Shown here: positions 9,541-21,225 of the stretch, in pieces | Numbering within the stretch: position 1 is the first letter of the stretch | Layout: each line of letters starts with the position of its first letter | Source: Euphorbia lathyris | Lineage: Eukaryota > Streptophyta > Magnoliopsida > Malpighiales > Euphorbiaceae | Assembly (NCBI RefSeq): GCF_963576675.1 | Contig: NC_088918.1 | Coordinates: forward strand, 68,349,001 to 68,413,000 | Length of the DNA: 64,000 nt | Direction of reading: 5' to 3' | The notes under the pieces: generated by a model | Told to the model about the DNA's origin: nothing | What the model saw: the letters and a program-made list of their open reading frames with translations, nothing else | Databases searched by the model: none | Translations under genes and position numbers: made by a program

Positions 9541-11790
9541 CTATTTCTTCTTGTAGTTGAGTTGGGCTTCATGCTCTTTAGCTTTACCCTTTCCCTTAAA
9601 TTTTTGCTGACTACCTGAAGCTTCTTCTGAATGTTGAGTTCTTTGAGCTTGTTCTTTCTCCCCCGTTTTGCCACCATCGGCAGGAGGAGGAATGAAGGTG
9701 TCTTCAATGGAAGCTTGAGTTAGGCGTTTAGAGAATGCTTTAAGCTTTCGTGTGCTTTCATTTATGCCGTCAAAAATTGGAACACCATCATCCAGAATAG
9801 AACGTGGAATCCTGATAGCTGCGGCACTCAGCATACTCAGAATATATGCTTGAGACTTTCCAACCCACTGTATACTGTCAGTAAGCATGGAAAATGCTTG
9901 ATGAAACATCTTCAGCAAGGACATGTCAAAATACTAACGTTGAGCATTTGAGTGGCGCGCGTGGTTGAAAGTAACTCTAGAGTATTTCAGGATTTCGTTC
10001 GTTTTGATCTGGTCAGTTTCCATCTCTTCCTTGATTAAGTTTAGCAGACGTGCAGCCTCACTAATTTTCTCAATGGAGCATTGGGAGGAGGAAGAGAGTT
10101 GGTGATTGGTTTTCTCTTGCTCAGTGTGAAGCTGGTTGAAGAGTTGATGAAATTCGGCAGAAGTTGCATACATTGTGTTCGCAACTGGCAATTGATGAAG
10201 TTGACCCTGTAGAGAGTTCATGTGATTAACCATGGTCAGCTGGAGTTCGGCCAGCTTTGTTATTGATTCCTGCCTGGGCTGTTGAGATTGTAATGAAGTC
10301 ATGACACTCAGAAGATCCTTAAGACCTTTGATCTCTGTAAGAAGCTGAGTGACAGACGAAAGCTGAGTGGGCTCAACATTAATACACCCAGCGGCATCGG
10401 CGTTTGTTTGATGAAGGTCCTGGAGAAGGGCTTGAGCTGAGTCAATGATTCTTCGACCAGACTCAGAGGCAGTAAGATAACTGAAGGATTCATCATTTGT
10501 TGGCCCAGATGCCGGAAGAGGAGTAGAACCGAATGGAGGCGGTGTTTGGTTCTGCTCAACATTAGAAGTGCCAGCATGATCAGCGGCTGGTCTTGAGTTG
10601 AGATTTCCAGTAGAAGTTGACTGGATTAGATTCTGCACTTGGATTTGTGGAAGAGGATGATCTGCAGAATGTGTTACTTGCTTAGAGTCAGGCTGAAGCT
10701 GACTGGATTTGGGAAGCTGAGGAAGTTCAGTGTTGACCTGAGCAGGTATTTCTTTAGTTTGCTCAACATGATGAGGAGCAGGATCTTCGAGCACTTGCTC
10801 GGCATCATCTTGGCTTGGGGAAGCAGTTAAGTCGGCATGTTCCTTAGGATTAGAAACAGAGGCTTGCTTTTCTTGTTGCTCTGGTGCAGACTCAATAGGG
10901 TTAGAAAAGAACCTAATATGCACATCACATAGGTCAGTGATTTCATCCCTCAGAGGCGAGTCACTCATTAGGTCAATGACTGGGGATCGATGTGCCTTCT
11001 TCTTAAGTCTCCGTAATTTCTTGATCTTTGGAGGAGTGGGGTCAGCAGGAATGGACTCAATAGAGTCCGTAGGTGAAGGTTCCCTTTGATCAGTGTGATC
11101 CACTGCTATTGGCTCAGCTTCTTCTTCTTCAACCCGCTCAGTGTAGGTTGTTTCATATTGGTCATCATCTGACTCATGTTCCTCAACATTTTCTGTCTCC
11201 TCATTGTAAAACTGACCACCCAGTTCTTCCTCTTCTTGTTCATCTTGTGGTTGCTCAATGTCATCGCCAAGACTTCGTGCATAGTGTGAATCAACGGGAA
11301 TGACGAAGTCAGTGGGAGGTGCATTGATGGGTCTTAACTCAAAAGAGAGTTTCTTCTTCTTCCTCAGAGGTTGCTCATCAGTGTCCTCTCTCTCTTCTAC
11401 CTCAGGCTCAGCTTGCCTTGGTCTTTTCTCAGCTGACCTAGGTCCATCCTGATTTTGTTGAATTTGAGGCTTAGTTCCTCTGGATGCAAATTTAAGCTTT
11501 TTAGGTGGAGAGACAACGTCTCTAGAGGGGCTTTGGAAAGCTTTCCTCTTTATTTCCTTCTTTCCTTTACGGGTCTGCATCCCCTCAGTTTTCTGGACAG
11601 CGGCCCCTTTCCCTTTCTTGGGCACAATTGGTTGATTGTAGAATAGGCCAAATAGTGCAGCTGCAGTTATCTTTGTGCCCCAAGTGTGGATTCCTCAACC
11701 AAGCTCACCTTATGATCTTTGAGGATTCTGGTAATTATGGAGCCTAACCTAAGGATTCTAGTGCTTTTTTGAAACCCACCGATTATGAAG
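9541..11790 (-). pseudogene. Sirevirus accessory ORF3, C-terminal part (element A)
   Basis: Continues the ORF3 that starts at 18666; element D separates the two parts. The main open stretch (11625-9934, 563 codons from its first M) is hydrophilic. It has Lys-rich clusters (KKGKGAAVQK, RKGKKEIKRK, RKKKKLSFE), a long acidic Asp/Glu region around residues 105-170, then a Pro/Ser/Gln-rich middle and a Gln-rich C-terminus likely to form coiled coil. A TAG at 9934-9936 stands where element C has CAA. The frame then continues to a Lys-rich end (GKGKAKEHEAQLNYKKK) at 9541. No transmembrane segment or signal peptide is visible, so the old 'env-like' label for ORFs in this position is not supported. 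The function is unknown. Confidence 0.7.
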
Positions 11791-11795
11791 ACAGG

Positions 11796-13247
11796 TGATA
11801 AGTGTCTATTTCAGCGATAAAATACCCACTTGTTATGCTATTTGTTAGCCGGTTTGATTGTTATCACGGGTTTTATTGCTTGTTTTGTGTATTATGCCTC
11901 TACAGGGACTTATTATGAAGAAAGGAGCTGAATTGAGGCTATTTGGAGCTAATTTGGTTAAAGATAAAATCTGGAGCTGTTTTAAAGACCTGAAGTCGAA
12001 GCTGGGAGTTAGTCTTGCCCAAGACTAAGAAGCAGGCGGACAGAAATCTTTCCAAATATGTCAAGTGTGAATCTGTTCAAATTTATCACGTTTTTAGATG
12101 TCTATTAAGGAGTTTTGAGCCTACAAATCAGGAAGGAAGAAGTCAAGTAGTATTAGGAAGTTAGAATATTTATTTTTTATAATTAGCTAGTATTTATCTC
12201 CTAATTAGGGTTGGAGAACTCCTATAAATAGGAGAGGATCTATCTTTAATGAGAGTTCAGTTTTAAATTCCGTTTTATAATCAGAATTCAATTTTAATTC
12301 AATTTCCATTCCGTTTTTAGTTTTTAGGTTTAGCTTTTTATTTTTGTTCTTTCTTTCTCAAGAGAGAAAAGTTGTTCTCTATGGCTATTCATAGCTAAAC
12401 TTCTATTTTCAGTTAAGGGTTAATTCAAAGGAGGTTTTCTTCATTATTGTGAGGTTGTTGTGCTTTAGCTTATTTGTTCATTGCATTTTAGGGATTTATT
12501 CTCAATTGATTATTCATTCTTCGAATGATAACTGCAGGTCACTCTTTGAATTGGATTGTCATATAGCTGAATTGGTAAAGTTAGAGTCTTACCTAAACGA
12601 ACCAATCATAGTAGCAATCGATAATATAAATTAAGTTAGTTTTGTATTTGAAAGAATAGATTCAGATTTGACAACCTGAGATTGTATTTCATGTGACATT
12701 AATACAAAATTAATTAGGTTTATTTGAGTCGAATGAACAAGTAATTTAGTTTCTGAATCGTCTACGCTGAGTGTCGGTTGGCTAAGGTCGGGTTTTTCTA
12801 ATTCATCAGGCTGTCAATAGATTAAATCTTGACCGCTAAGGCATGATTATTTATTGATTAGGAACTGGTTATATGCGCGTGCTTGACCAGTTTAATATTA
12901 AGGAAGAATACTCCAAACCGATCCGGTATGTGTATAAGAGTCTATTTTATCTGTCTGTGATCGATACTGAGTGAATTACCTACCTGCGAACCCCCTTGAT
13001 TGGATTTCTCCAAAACGTTGTTTACAAATCATATTTACTCTTGCTAATTTTATTTTATTTGAAATTCTCAATTGGTTAAATCTCACAAATCAAAACCCCC
13101 TGTTTATTTACTTTGTTTATTTATCAAGTCATTATTGTTTTGAGTCAGTAATATTCCCTTGGATTCGACCTTTGCTTACCCTTGTTACAAATCCATATTT
13201 CGGTCAAGTAAAGTTATATTTATTTTTGGTGGATTCGACACCCATCA
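11796..13247 (+). repeat. 5' LTR of element D
   Basis: 1452 bp, starting TGATAAGTGTC and ending GACACCCATCA. TATAAATA at 12223-12230 is the likely core promoter. A 20-nt perfect palindrome TTAGTCTTGCCCAAGACTAA lies at 12009-12028. The first 1.15 kb is almost identical to the 3' LTR, but the last 290 bp (from about 12957) is strongly diverged from it. Confidence 0.88.
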
Positions 13248-13252
13248 AATTT

Positions 13253-13270
13253 TGGCGCCGTTGCCGGGGA
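13253..13270 (+). other. Primer-binding site of element D (tRNA-Asp type)
   Basis: TGGCGCCGTTGCCGGGGA lies 5 bp inside the 5' LTR and is complementary to the 3' end of tRNA-Asp, the primer typical of Athila and related gypsy elements. Confidence 0.8.
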
Positions 13271-13346
13271 TTAGTTTAACTTGCTTTAATTTTATTAATA
13301 ATCAGGTTTGTATTTTTTTTGTTCATTTGAGTGATTTTTCATAATT

Positions 13347-13884
13347 ATGGATCATGTGCTTCAACTCATCAATGAGTATCGATGGAATTCTGATCCATAT
13401 TATTCTCCATGTCCCAATTTCTTTTGGAACCAATCAAGTTCAGATAATTATCAATCATATTCTATTAATTCATCAACCTCAGGTATGTCCCTTGATGAAA
13501 TTGTTTTGAATTTATCCACTCCAATTTTAGTTCATGACTATGCGTTAGAGGAAGATGAAATAATAGAAAATGACAAGGTAATTGATGATAAAAAATTACA
13601 TTGCTGTCGATGAGTTAGATTATTCAAAGGATTTTTATGTTTTGGATGCAAGTAACAATTCAATCATAAATTCAGAGCAAAATTTTCTGCTTGACTCATC
13701 TAAGGCTAATGAAAATTTGGATATTCAAGAGGGTATAATTTTATATCCAAATGAATTTAATTGTGCTTTTCATGTTGGCTTGATTGATTCTACTGTGCAG
13801 GAAAAGAGCAACCCGGACAATCTTGAAAATATTTTTGGTTATGATTGGGATGGAAAGGAGGATGAACGGTTAGGAATTGGATAA
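13347..13884 (+). pseudogene. Short ORF of element D, frameshifted, unknown function
   Basis: The first frame starts MDHVLQLINEYRWNSDPYY and stops at 13611-13613. An overlapping frame from about 13582 continues with similarly acidic, Asn/Asp-rich sequence to 13884. The two frames meet at an A6 run (about 13590-13595), where a one-base change would explain the break. There are no retroviral motifs, no zinc knuckle and no membrane segment. It is too short and divergent from F gag for me to call it gag. It could be a residual gag-leader ORF of a LARD family. Confidence 0.45.
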
Positions 13885-16525
13885 TGTAAAATCAAAGACG
13901 TCTAGCCAAAGACGTTAAATAGAGGCGCTTTTGGGAGGCAGCCCAAGTTGCTCCTGCTCAAGACCAACAGTTATCATTTATGTTATGTTTAGCTTTTGCT
14001 TTTGCTTTTGTTCTTGTTTTATTTTATTTTGTTTTTGAATAACTAACTTAACTACCATCGTCTTCTCCAATAGGCATGTGTTTCCTTTTGATTTAATTTG
14101 CAGGTGCCAAGGTACTTGATAATGGTGGAATAAGCTTTAGTTTCAAGTTAGTGGACTTTATGACAAGTTTAAAAAGACATAACTGGATGCCCAACAGTAA
14201 TTTTCAGGGAGGTAAAAAAATAAAATAAAGAGGGACAAAGGGTTAAAAGGTTACAAGGGTATTGTGTACATCAATTACCTTAAACCCTATAGGAGACAAG
14301 ACCCACTTCATCTTCTCTACACCTCAGAGCCGTCCCAAACAGGGCAGAAATAAAAACCATGCTCTTCAATTTTTGTCGATCACACGACCACCGATTCAAC
14401 CATCGCCACCAGTAGCAACTCCGACTCCTACAGACCTGTCATCGCCCACTTTTTCAGCAGATAAATCTACCACAGTCGTTAACTTCAACACTGGCAGCCT
14501 TTTTCTCCTCTGAAAAACCTCCTTTAAATAGGACAGTAAGCGAAATTTTCTTTTCAATATATTACTTTCCTTTTATTTGCTGTCCTTTGCCCCTAATTGT
14601 TTGAATTCCGCATTGGGACAATGCGAGGAGAAAAGAGGGGGAGGGACGTTTATATAGAAGTGCTTGACTAATTTTGGTTGTGATGGTTAATTTGTTAAAA
14701 GGCTTCTAGTTTCTAACTGGTTTGAAAATTTTGCTGCTGGTATATTTGGTTTATGAATCTGCTGCTGAAATTTTAGCAAGTCTACTACTGAAATTTTTGA
14801 GTTAATTGATGCAAATTTTCTGGGCTTTAGTGTTGATTTAGTGCTATAAATTTATGAATTTGCTGCTGGTTTTTGGTACTAATTTGCTGCTGAAATTTTG
14901 GGTGAATTATCTACAAGTTGTTGCTGAAAAATCAGGTTTAATTCTATGGGATATGTGCTGAAATAGTGTGAGGTGTCCGCCTCAAAAGAAAAAAAATCAG
15001 AAAATATGCTCGAGTCTAGTGAGAGGTGCCCACCTCTTTCTTCGTCCATAAAACTACCAATGTTAGCTCTCCATTTTGCGCTCAATTGAAACTAGATTTC
15101 TGACTTAGTACTGAAATCCTTAAGTCTTGTATTGAGTAAGGTCGTTGATTTCAAAAGGTCATGATTGCATAATTGCCTTAAAGATGCATATGAACTACTT
15201 GATTAATCTCCCTTTACATGGAAAGATGTTTTGAATGAAGCAACACCACTTGTATCCTATTTTTGGAAAGACTTTGAGCCTAAATGCAAGAACAAAATAC
15301 ATTACACTTTGTTCTATTTTTCTGAGTGTTGTCCAATTTTAGTTTGAAATTCTAGAACTTGCCATGTTATGCATTTCGAGACCACATCTGATGAATTTGA
15401 GCATTAAAAATGATAAGGGCAGTAGGTTTTTTTTCTTAGCCATTTCAAATAAATTCGAACCCTTAGTCTTGCTCAAGACTAACAAAAATAACAATATCCA
15501 GCCCTTAGTTTAGCCACATTTGAGCCTTTTCCCCATTCTTGACATAACCCTTGTTTGAGTCCTTTGGTCAGGGACAATTTAGCCATCATAGTCTGTATAT
15601 TCTTTTACTTTATTCAATGATTAATTGCTGCTTTGAGCAATTTCCATGTTCGAAAATCACAAGTTCATCAAAGTATAAGGATTCAATTGAATAGTCCTTT
15701 AGTTATAGTATATGTGGGTGTGCTTCAAAAAGTGTCTAAATAGACATTAGTCTGCAAAATAGCAGCTTGCTTGTTCTAGTTCAAAGGTTTTCTATATTAA
15801 AAAAAATCAGAAAAAAAAGCCTCAGAAAAAAAGAAGAAAAAAAGTTTGAGGCATAAAAAAAGAAGAAAAAGAAAAAGAAAAAGAAACAAAGAAAAATTTC
15901 TTGTTAGTTTTTTTCATTTGAGTCTGTTTATAGTCGTTTAAGTTCATCTTGAACATTCATTCTGAAGTTTGAGAATTGTAAGTCGTTTGTAAATAATTGA
16001 GCTTTGGTTTCCATTTTGGCCATTTTCAGAGTAGAATGTACATTTTTACTACCCTCGGTTTCCTTTTCTTCCTTCTTTCCTTTCCAAACCTTACTCCTAG
16101 CCTATATTACACCCTGTTTTAAGTCCCTTTGATTTATTGACTTGAATTCATACTAAGTGGTGGAGATTTGATATATTGGCAAGCTTATGGTAATTTCATT
16201 CTAGGTTGTGAATTGAGCGATTTCTTGAAAAATTAATCATAGCCTAAAACACTTTAGTGCAATGAGTGAACTCCGTGAGGGTGTTGCTGAAATTTGATTC
16301 ATCTATCATGCACATGGTTAAAAACTTATTTGCTGAGATTTTTCAACTAGTTACATTGTGTGTTTAAACATGAATAATTTCTTGACTTGGAGGATTAACA
16401 GTTGATAATCTTTGCATTATGAGGGGGGATCAGAAAAGGTTAGTAAACACGAAATCATTAGAGCTAAGAACTATTGACATGATCTGGTATGCTTGAGGAC
16501 AAGCATTGGGTAAGTGTGAGGTGTT
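13885..16525 (+). other. Non-coding interior of element D
   Basis: No pol-like coding is visible; a Pro/Ser/Thr-rich frame at 14262-14513 has no support. It holds GGGACAATGCGAGGAGAAAAG and then GAGGGGGAGGG (14616-14646), a purine tract like those before the 3' end of Athila/Tat elements. A block of GCTGCTG-type imperfect repeats lies at 14730-14900, a purine-rich stretch at 15798-15897, and a second copy of the LTR palindrome (TTAGTCTTGCTCAAGACTAA, 15463-15482). The true polypurine tract is probably GGGTAAGTGTGAGGTGTT (16508-16525), which abuts the 3' LTR. Confidence 0.6.
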
Positions 16526-17969
16526 TGATAAGTGTCTATTTCAACGATAAAATACCCACTTGTTATGCTATTTGTTAGCCGGTTTGATTGTTATCACGGG
16601 TTTTATTGCTTGTTTTGTGTATTATGCCTCTACAGGGACTTATTATGAAGAAATGAGCTGAATTGGGGCTATTTGGAGCTAATTTGGTTAAAGATAAAAT
16701 CTGGAGCTGTTTTAAAGACCTGAAGTCGAAGCTGGGAGTTAGTCTTGCCCAAGACTAAGAAGCAGGCGGACAGAAATCTTTCCAAATATGTCAAGTGTGA
16801 ATCTGTTCAAATTTATCACGTTTTTAGATGTCTATTAAGGAGTTTTGAGCCTACAAATCAGGAAGGAAGAAGTCAAGTAGTATTAGGAAGTTAGAATATT
16901 TATTTTTTATAATTAGCTAGTATTTATCTCCTAATTAGGGTTGGAGAACTCCTATAAATAGGAGATGATCTATCTTTAATGAGAGTTCAGTTTTAAATTC
17001 CGTTTTATAATCAGAATTCAATTTTAATTCAATTTCCATTCCGTTTTTAGTTTTTAGGTTTAGCTTTTTATTTTTGTTCTTTCTTTCTCAAGAGAGAAAG
17101 GTTGTTCTCCATGGCTATTCATAGCTAAACTTCTATTTTCAGTTAAGGGTTAATCCAAAGGAGGTTTTCTTCATTATTGTGAGGTTGTTGTGCTTTAATT
17201 CTTATCTTACCGCTTATTTGTTCATTGCATTTTAGGGATTTATTCTCAATTGATTATTCATTCTTCGAATGATAACTGCAGGTCATTCTTTGAATTAGAT
17301 TGTCATATGGATGAATTGGTAAAGTTAGAGTCTTACCTAAACGAACCAATCATAGTAGCAATCGATAATATAAATTAAGTTAGTTTTGTATTTGAAAGAA
17401 TAGATTCAGATTTGACAACCTGAGATTTTCATGTGACATTAATACAAAAGTAATTGGGTTTATTTGAGTCGAATGAACAAATAACTTAGTTTCTGAATCA
17501 TCTACGCTGAGTGTCGATTGGCTAAGGTCGGGTTCTTCTAATTCATAAGGCTGTCAATAGATTGAATCTTGACCGCTGAGGCTGGATTATTTATTGATTA
17601 GGAACTAGTTATTTGCCGTGCTTGACTAGTTTAATATTGAGGAAGAATACTCCAAACTGATCCGGTATGTGTATAAGAGTCTATTTTATCTGTCAATGAT
17701 CAAGACTAATTGAATTCCTTGCCAAAGAACCCCTTAACTGAAATCTTCTTTATTTATTATATTCAACTTCAATTTTGATTTTGTTATTTCTGTTAACTTA
17801 GTTCATCAATCTACTCAAATCCCCCTTATTTAATTTTGTTATTTTCTTGGTTATTAATTTAGTTAAATCAGTACTAATCCTTTGGGTTCGACCTTTATTT
17901 ACCCTTGTGCAAACCTGTTACTGAGGGTTGTGAAGTTATAATTATCTTTGGTGGATTCGACACCCATCA
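16526..17969 (+). repeat. 3' LTR of element D
   Basis: 1444 bp with TGATAAG...CATCA ends, TATAAATA at 16953-16960 and the palindrome at 16739-16758. It matches the 5' LTR closely up to about 17695 and poorly afterwards. Confidence 0.88.
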
Positions 17970-17974
17970 ACAGG

Positions 17975-18666
17975 CATGTTTATCAGCGTGTAGGTCAGCA
18001 TGTGCCATATGAAGCACTACTCAAAGTTTGTCGCTGAGTTGGTGCAATTGATCTTGGGGGAGATGAAATTGGTCAGTATGTAATAGGCCATCTTCTGATG
18101 TTGACCCATGGAGGTACTTGAAATTTCCCCTACATGACCAGGAGGTTTACAGAATTCAACGGAGTAGTTGGTTTTATCTTGGTCACTAGATTTACGAAGT
18201 ATTGCTCCTGGGTGACCATGTAGTCCCGATTATCATCCGCAACTTTTAGGTTAGCGTAGAATTCCTTAACTAACTCTGGACAGGTAGCGTCGCGAATTGA
18301 GAACAGCTCTGTCCAGCCGTTGTTTTTGATCCACTCACAGAAGGGTTGCTCAGCTTCCACAAAACCCTTTGAAAACCATCTAGAGTGGTCAACTTTACAC
18401 CCCCTCACGCTTTCGTAGACCTTAGAGTAGGTGCGTTCAACGGGTTTCTTCGCCTTATCTTGCTTTTGCTTTCCTCTCGAAGAGGCGGCTTGGTCAGCCT
18501 GGGTTTGCTTCCTCGGTGTAGTGACCTTTGAATGGTCACACTGACTTGGTTCTTGAGACTTAGTGGGAGTCTCTCTATGTTCCTGATGAGCATGGATTTG
18601 AGGGTTTTCATCAAAGCGATTATCGGTGTAACCGGCACCGGAGACATTCTGAGGATCTTTTGTCAT
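17975..18666 (-). pseudogene. Sirevirus accessory ORF3, N-terminal part (element A)
   Basis: ATG at 18664-18666, starting MTKDPQNVSGAGYTDNRF. A basic Ser/Thr/Gln-rich leader is followed by YSKVYESVRGCKVDHSRW, FVEAEQPFCEWIKNNGW and RDATCPELVKEFYANLKV. This pattern resembles the 'putative plant transposon protein' domain (Pfam PF20167, from memory) found in accessory ORFs of plant retroelements. After MVTQ the copy has a deletion relative to element C and shifts frame, ending at 18130. Further homologous sequence (MGQHQKMAHYILTNFI-like) is still readable in another frame down to 17975. The rest lies beyond element D at 11790. The start agrees with those of copies B and C. Confidence 0.72.
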
Positions 18667-19100
18667 GATTCTTAGAGAGTTTGAGAAGTTTGGGAGTTTT
18701 TAGAGAAGAGTATTTGAATACCAGAGATTTCTAAGCGTAAAGAGATAAAACTGGGAAATCATCCACTATTTATAGAGGTGTCGAATTGATCCTAAGCGTT
18801 GAGGTGGCCATTTGACCTCGAGATACTCAATCGACAAATATTCTGGCATTTATGACACATTCGGCGCATGTGTTTTCTAATCATCGCGCTTACATCATCC
18901 TAGGTGGCTATTTAATTCGCGTGTTATGCATTAAATTTTGCAACGGATCTTTACTCAGTGTTAAGGATTTCAAACGTTCAAAGTTCTAAGCAGTCAGTGT
19001 TATGCAAGGAATAATTCATGTGCTTGGTAGCTCAACTTAAGATAAACACTCAGCATGTAAATTCACTCAGCATGCATATATCACATATTATACTTGGAAT
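18667..19100 (-). promoter_or_regulatory. Spacer between pol and ORF3 in element A, with an ORF3 TATA box at 18767-18774
   Basis: Non-coding 434-bp spacer. TATAAATA on the minus strand at 18767-18774 lies about 100 bp upstream of the ORF3 ATG. The same box at the same distance occurs in copies B (26491-26498) and C (42121-42128). This suggests a dedicated promoter, so that ORF3 could be made from its own transcript rather than by readthrough of pol. Confidence 0.6.
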
Positions 19101-19823
19101 TTATTGAAGGGGATTAAACATACCAATGGCTTCTTTAAGTATGTTGAATTGCTCACGAGCCAGTGGCTTTGTGAAGATATCAGCAAGCTGCTCATCCGTT
19201 GGGACATAGGTCAGCTTGATCTCTCCCTTGAGTACATGATCTCTGATGAAGTGATGTCTTATGTTGACATGCTTCATTCTACTATGCTGGATTGGGTTCT
19301 TTGATAAGTCAATGGCACTCTTGTTGTCACATTTGACTTCAATTGTTTTAGTCTGAACGCCATAATCTTCAAGCTGTTGCTTAATCCATAGGACTTGAGC
19401 AACACAGCTTCCAGCAGCAATGTACTCAGCTTCAGTGGTTGACAGGGCTACTGGCGCCTGCTTCTTGCTGAACCAGGACACAAGACAGCTCCCAAGGAAG
19501 TGACATCCTCCTGAGGTGCTTTTTCATTCAAGCTTGTCTCGTCCGTAGTCAGCGTCAGTGTATCCAATGAGTGTCAAATCATGAGTATTGGGATACCACA
19601 AACCTGCATTCACTGAGCTTTGCAAATATCTAAGGATTCTTTTTACAGCTATGTAATGAGATTCCTTAGGGTTAGATTGATATCTAGCACAATAACATAC
19701 TGAGAACTGAATGTTCGGCCTACTAGCAGTTAGGTAGAGTAGAGAACCAATCATACCTCGGTACAATCTGCTGTCTACTGACTTACCATTTTCGTCAGCG
19801 CAGAGGACAGTGTCAGTGCCCAT
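19101..19823 (-). pseudogene. RNase H end of pol, Sirevirus element A
   Basis: Continues the RT frame that breaks at 31334 on the other side of element B. It reads TDTVLCADENGKSVDSRLYR, LLYLTASRPNIQFSVCYCAR, GYTDADYGRDKLE, then an in-frame TGA at 19524-19526 where copy C has CGA, then ALSTTEAEYIAAG, CDNKSAIDLSKNPIQHSR and LADIFTKPL, ending at 19101. The three acidic RNase H positions are visible. It is inactive because of the stop and the nested insertion. Confidence 0.85.
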
Positions 19824-21163
19824 TGTTGAAACACCTTTCCACATGATTTTGATTTGACAAAATTATCTAAGTAAAATTAAATATATTCTAAACACACTAA
19901 GTTTAAATGCTTTGATTTATTACACTAATGTGTTTGTTCAATGTTGAGTTAAATTGTTTATAAGACATAAAGACTAAAAGGCTTAAAGCCCAATACGGAA
20001 GTCAAAGCCCAAGTCAAATAGATCAAGACAACTCGGCCCGCGTGTGCAAAATGCTGTCGTTGTGTAAAAAACGCATCTCAGCAAAAGAAGGATCGAGAAG
20101 ACCTTCGTTGAACAACTTCGGAACGAAGCTGCTGAGTTGTATCGACAAAGAGTACAAGACAGCAGCTGAGCAAGAACAACTTCCAGACAAAGTATTTCTA
20201 CTTTGGGTAAAGTCAGAAGACATAGAAAGATGTCTAGTTGACCTTACCATAAATGGAGAGACATTCTGCCGGACTGACTAAAAGCTGCTCAGCACTGACC
20301 GAAGACAGAAGATACTTGAATCTGATTGGCCGAGAGCACTGAGCTGGACTGAGTGACAACGACAGGAAGCCGTTTCCCTCCAACGGTTATTTTGAAATTC
20401 GAAATGACTGATGCCTCAGACGTCTCTATAAATAGGGCCTTTCAGTGCTTCATTCAACACAGAACTTTATCAAGCCATTACGCTGACCAAAATTCTACTC
20501 AAAGTTCTGTGAGAAAAAGCAGAGCAAATACTTACACCAAATTCTATATCTTTCGTGTAAAAGTCTAGAGTGATTATTCAATCATCTAAAGTGTCTTAGC
20601 AATTGTTGTTTAGGACAAATCTTTATCATTTCTAGAGATTAGAAAGGAGAGGCTGAGTACTCGGTTATAGTACTCAGCGAGAGATTAGGAGTGAGTAGAG
20701 GTATAGAGGAAGGTACTCTTGTTATACTCAGCTTCTAAGTTGTAAAAGGTTTGATGCTCTACCGTTAAAGAGCTCAGTAGAGAATTCGAAAGCTCGAAAC
20801 GTGTTCCGGGGACATGACGTAGGCTTAGAGGCCGAACCTGGATAAATCTGCTGAGTAGCATCTTTCTAACCTTAAACTCCTTAATATATATATTGCTTGC
20901 TTAAACAAAACTGACCAAGTAAAGAGGTCACGCTGAGTTGTGTGTATTGAGTATCTGGGTTCAGGAATAGACTTAAGTGCTATCTCCTGACTCAAAGAAA
21001 GAAGCTGACTTAGTCACCAGTTGACTAAGCTAGTGTCTTAATTTACTCAGCGCGTTGTGTAATCCTTTTTCAAAGAAAAAGAAGTCAGCCTTAACATACT
21101 AAAATTTTAAATAGTTCCTATCCCCCCCTTGGAACTAACTTGTTACGTTATAAGGGACCAACA
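19824..21163 (+). repeat. 5' LTR of element B
   Basis: 1340 bp, TGTTGAAACACC...GGGACCAACA. TATAAATA at 20427-20434. The inverted repeat GCTGAGTAC-9 nt-GTACTCAGC lies at 20652-20678. Confidence 0.93.
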
Positions 21164-21165
21164 AG

Positions 21166-21177
21166 TGGTATCAGAGC
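21166..21177 (+). other. Primer-binding site of element B (initiator tRNA-Met)
   Basis: TGGTATCAGAGC lies two bases inside the 5' LTR and is complementary to the 3' end of initiator tRNA-Met, the usual primer of plant copia elements. Confidence 0.88.
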
Positions 21178-21225
21178 TTAAAAGCTCACTGTGAAAGGTT
21201 TAACTACCTTGAGCTGATCCCCACT

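Larger units (their letters stand above)
11796..17969 (+). mobile_element. Non-autonomous LTR retrotransposon D (LARD-type)
   Basis: It is 6174 bp with two LTRs (11796-13247 and 16526-17969) and TGATAAG...CATCA ends. A perfect 5-bp target duplication ACAGG flanks it (11791-11795 and 17970-17974). The primer site matches tRNA-Asp and is identical to that of the Athila-like element F. The 3.3-kb interior has no protease, RT, RNase H or integrase, only one short broken ORF, so it must be moved in trans, plausibly by an Athila or related gypsy element. It sits inside ORF3 of Sirevirus A and is therefore younger than A. Confidence 0.85.

Noticed and set aside
9934..11625. 563-codon open frame with acidic and Lys-rich tracts as a host nuclear gene
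   Set aside because: It recurs in element C and, diverged, in element B at the same place between pol and the 3' LTR, so it is retroelement ORF3.
14262..14513. Pro/Ser/Thr-rich frame inside element D
   Set aside because: Short, biased composition, no recognisable domain. Kept only as part of the non-coding interior.
21166..21177. tRNA gene at the primer-binding site
   Set aside because: Only the 12-nt complement of a tRNA 3' end is present, as expected for a retrotransposon primer site. No tRNA fold surrounds it.
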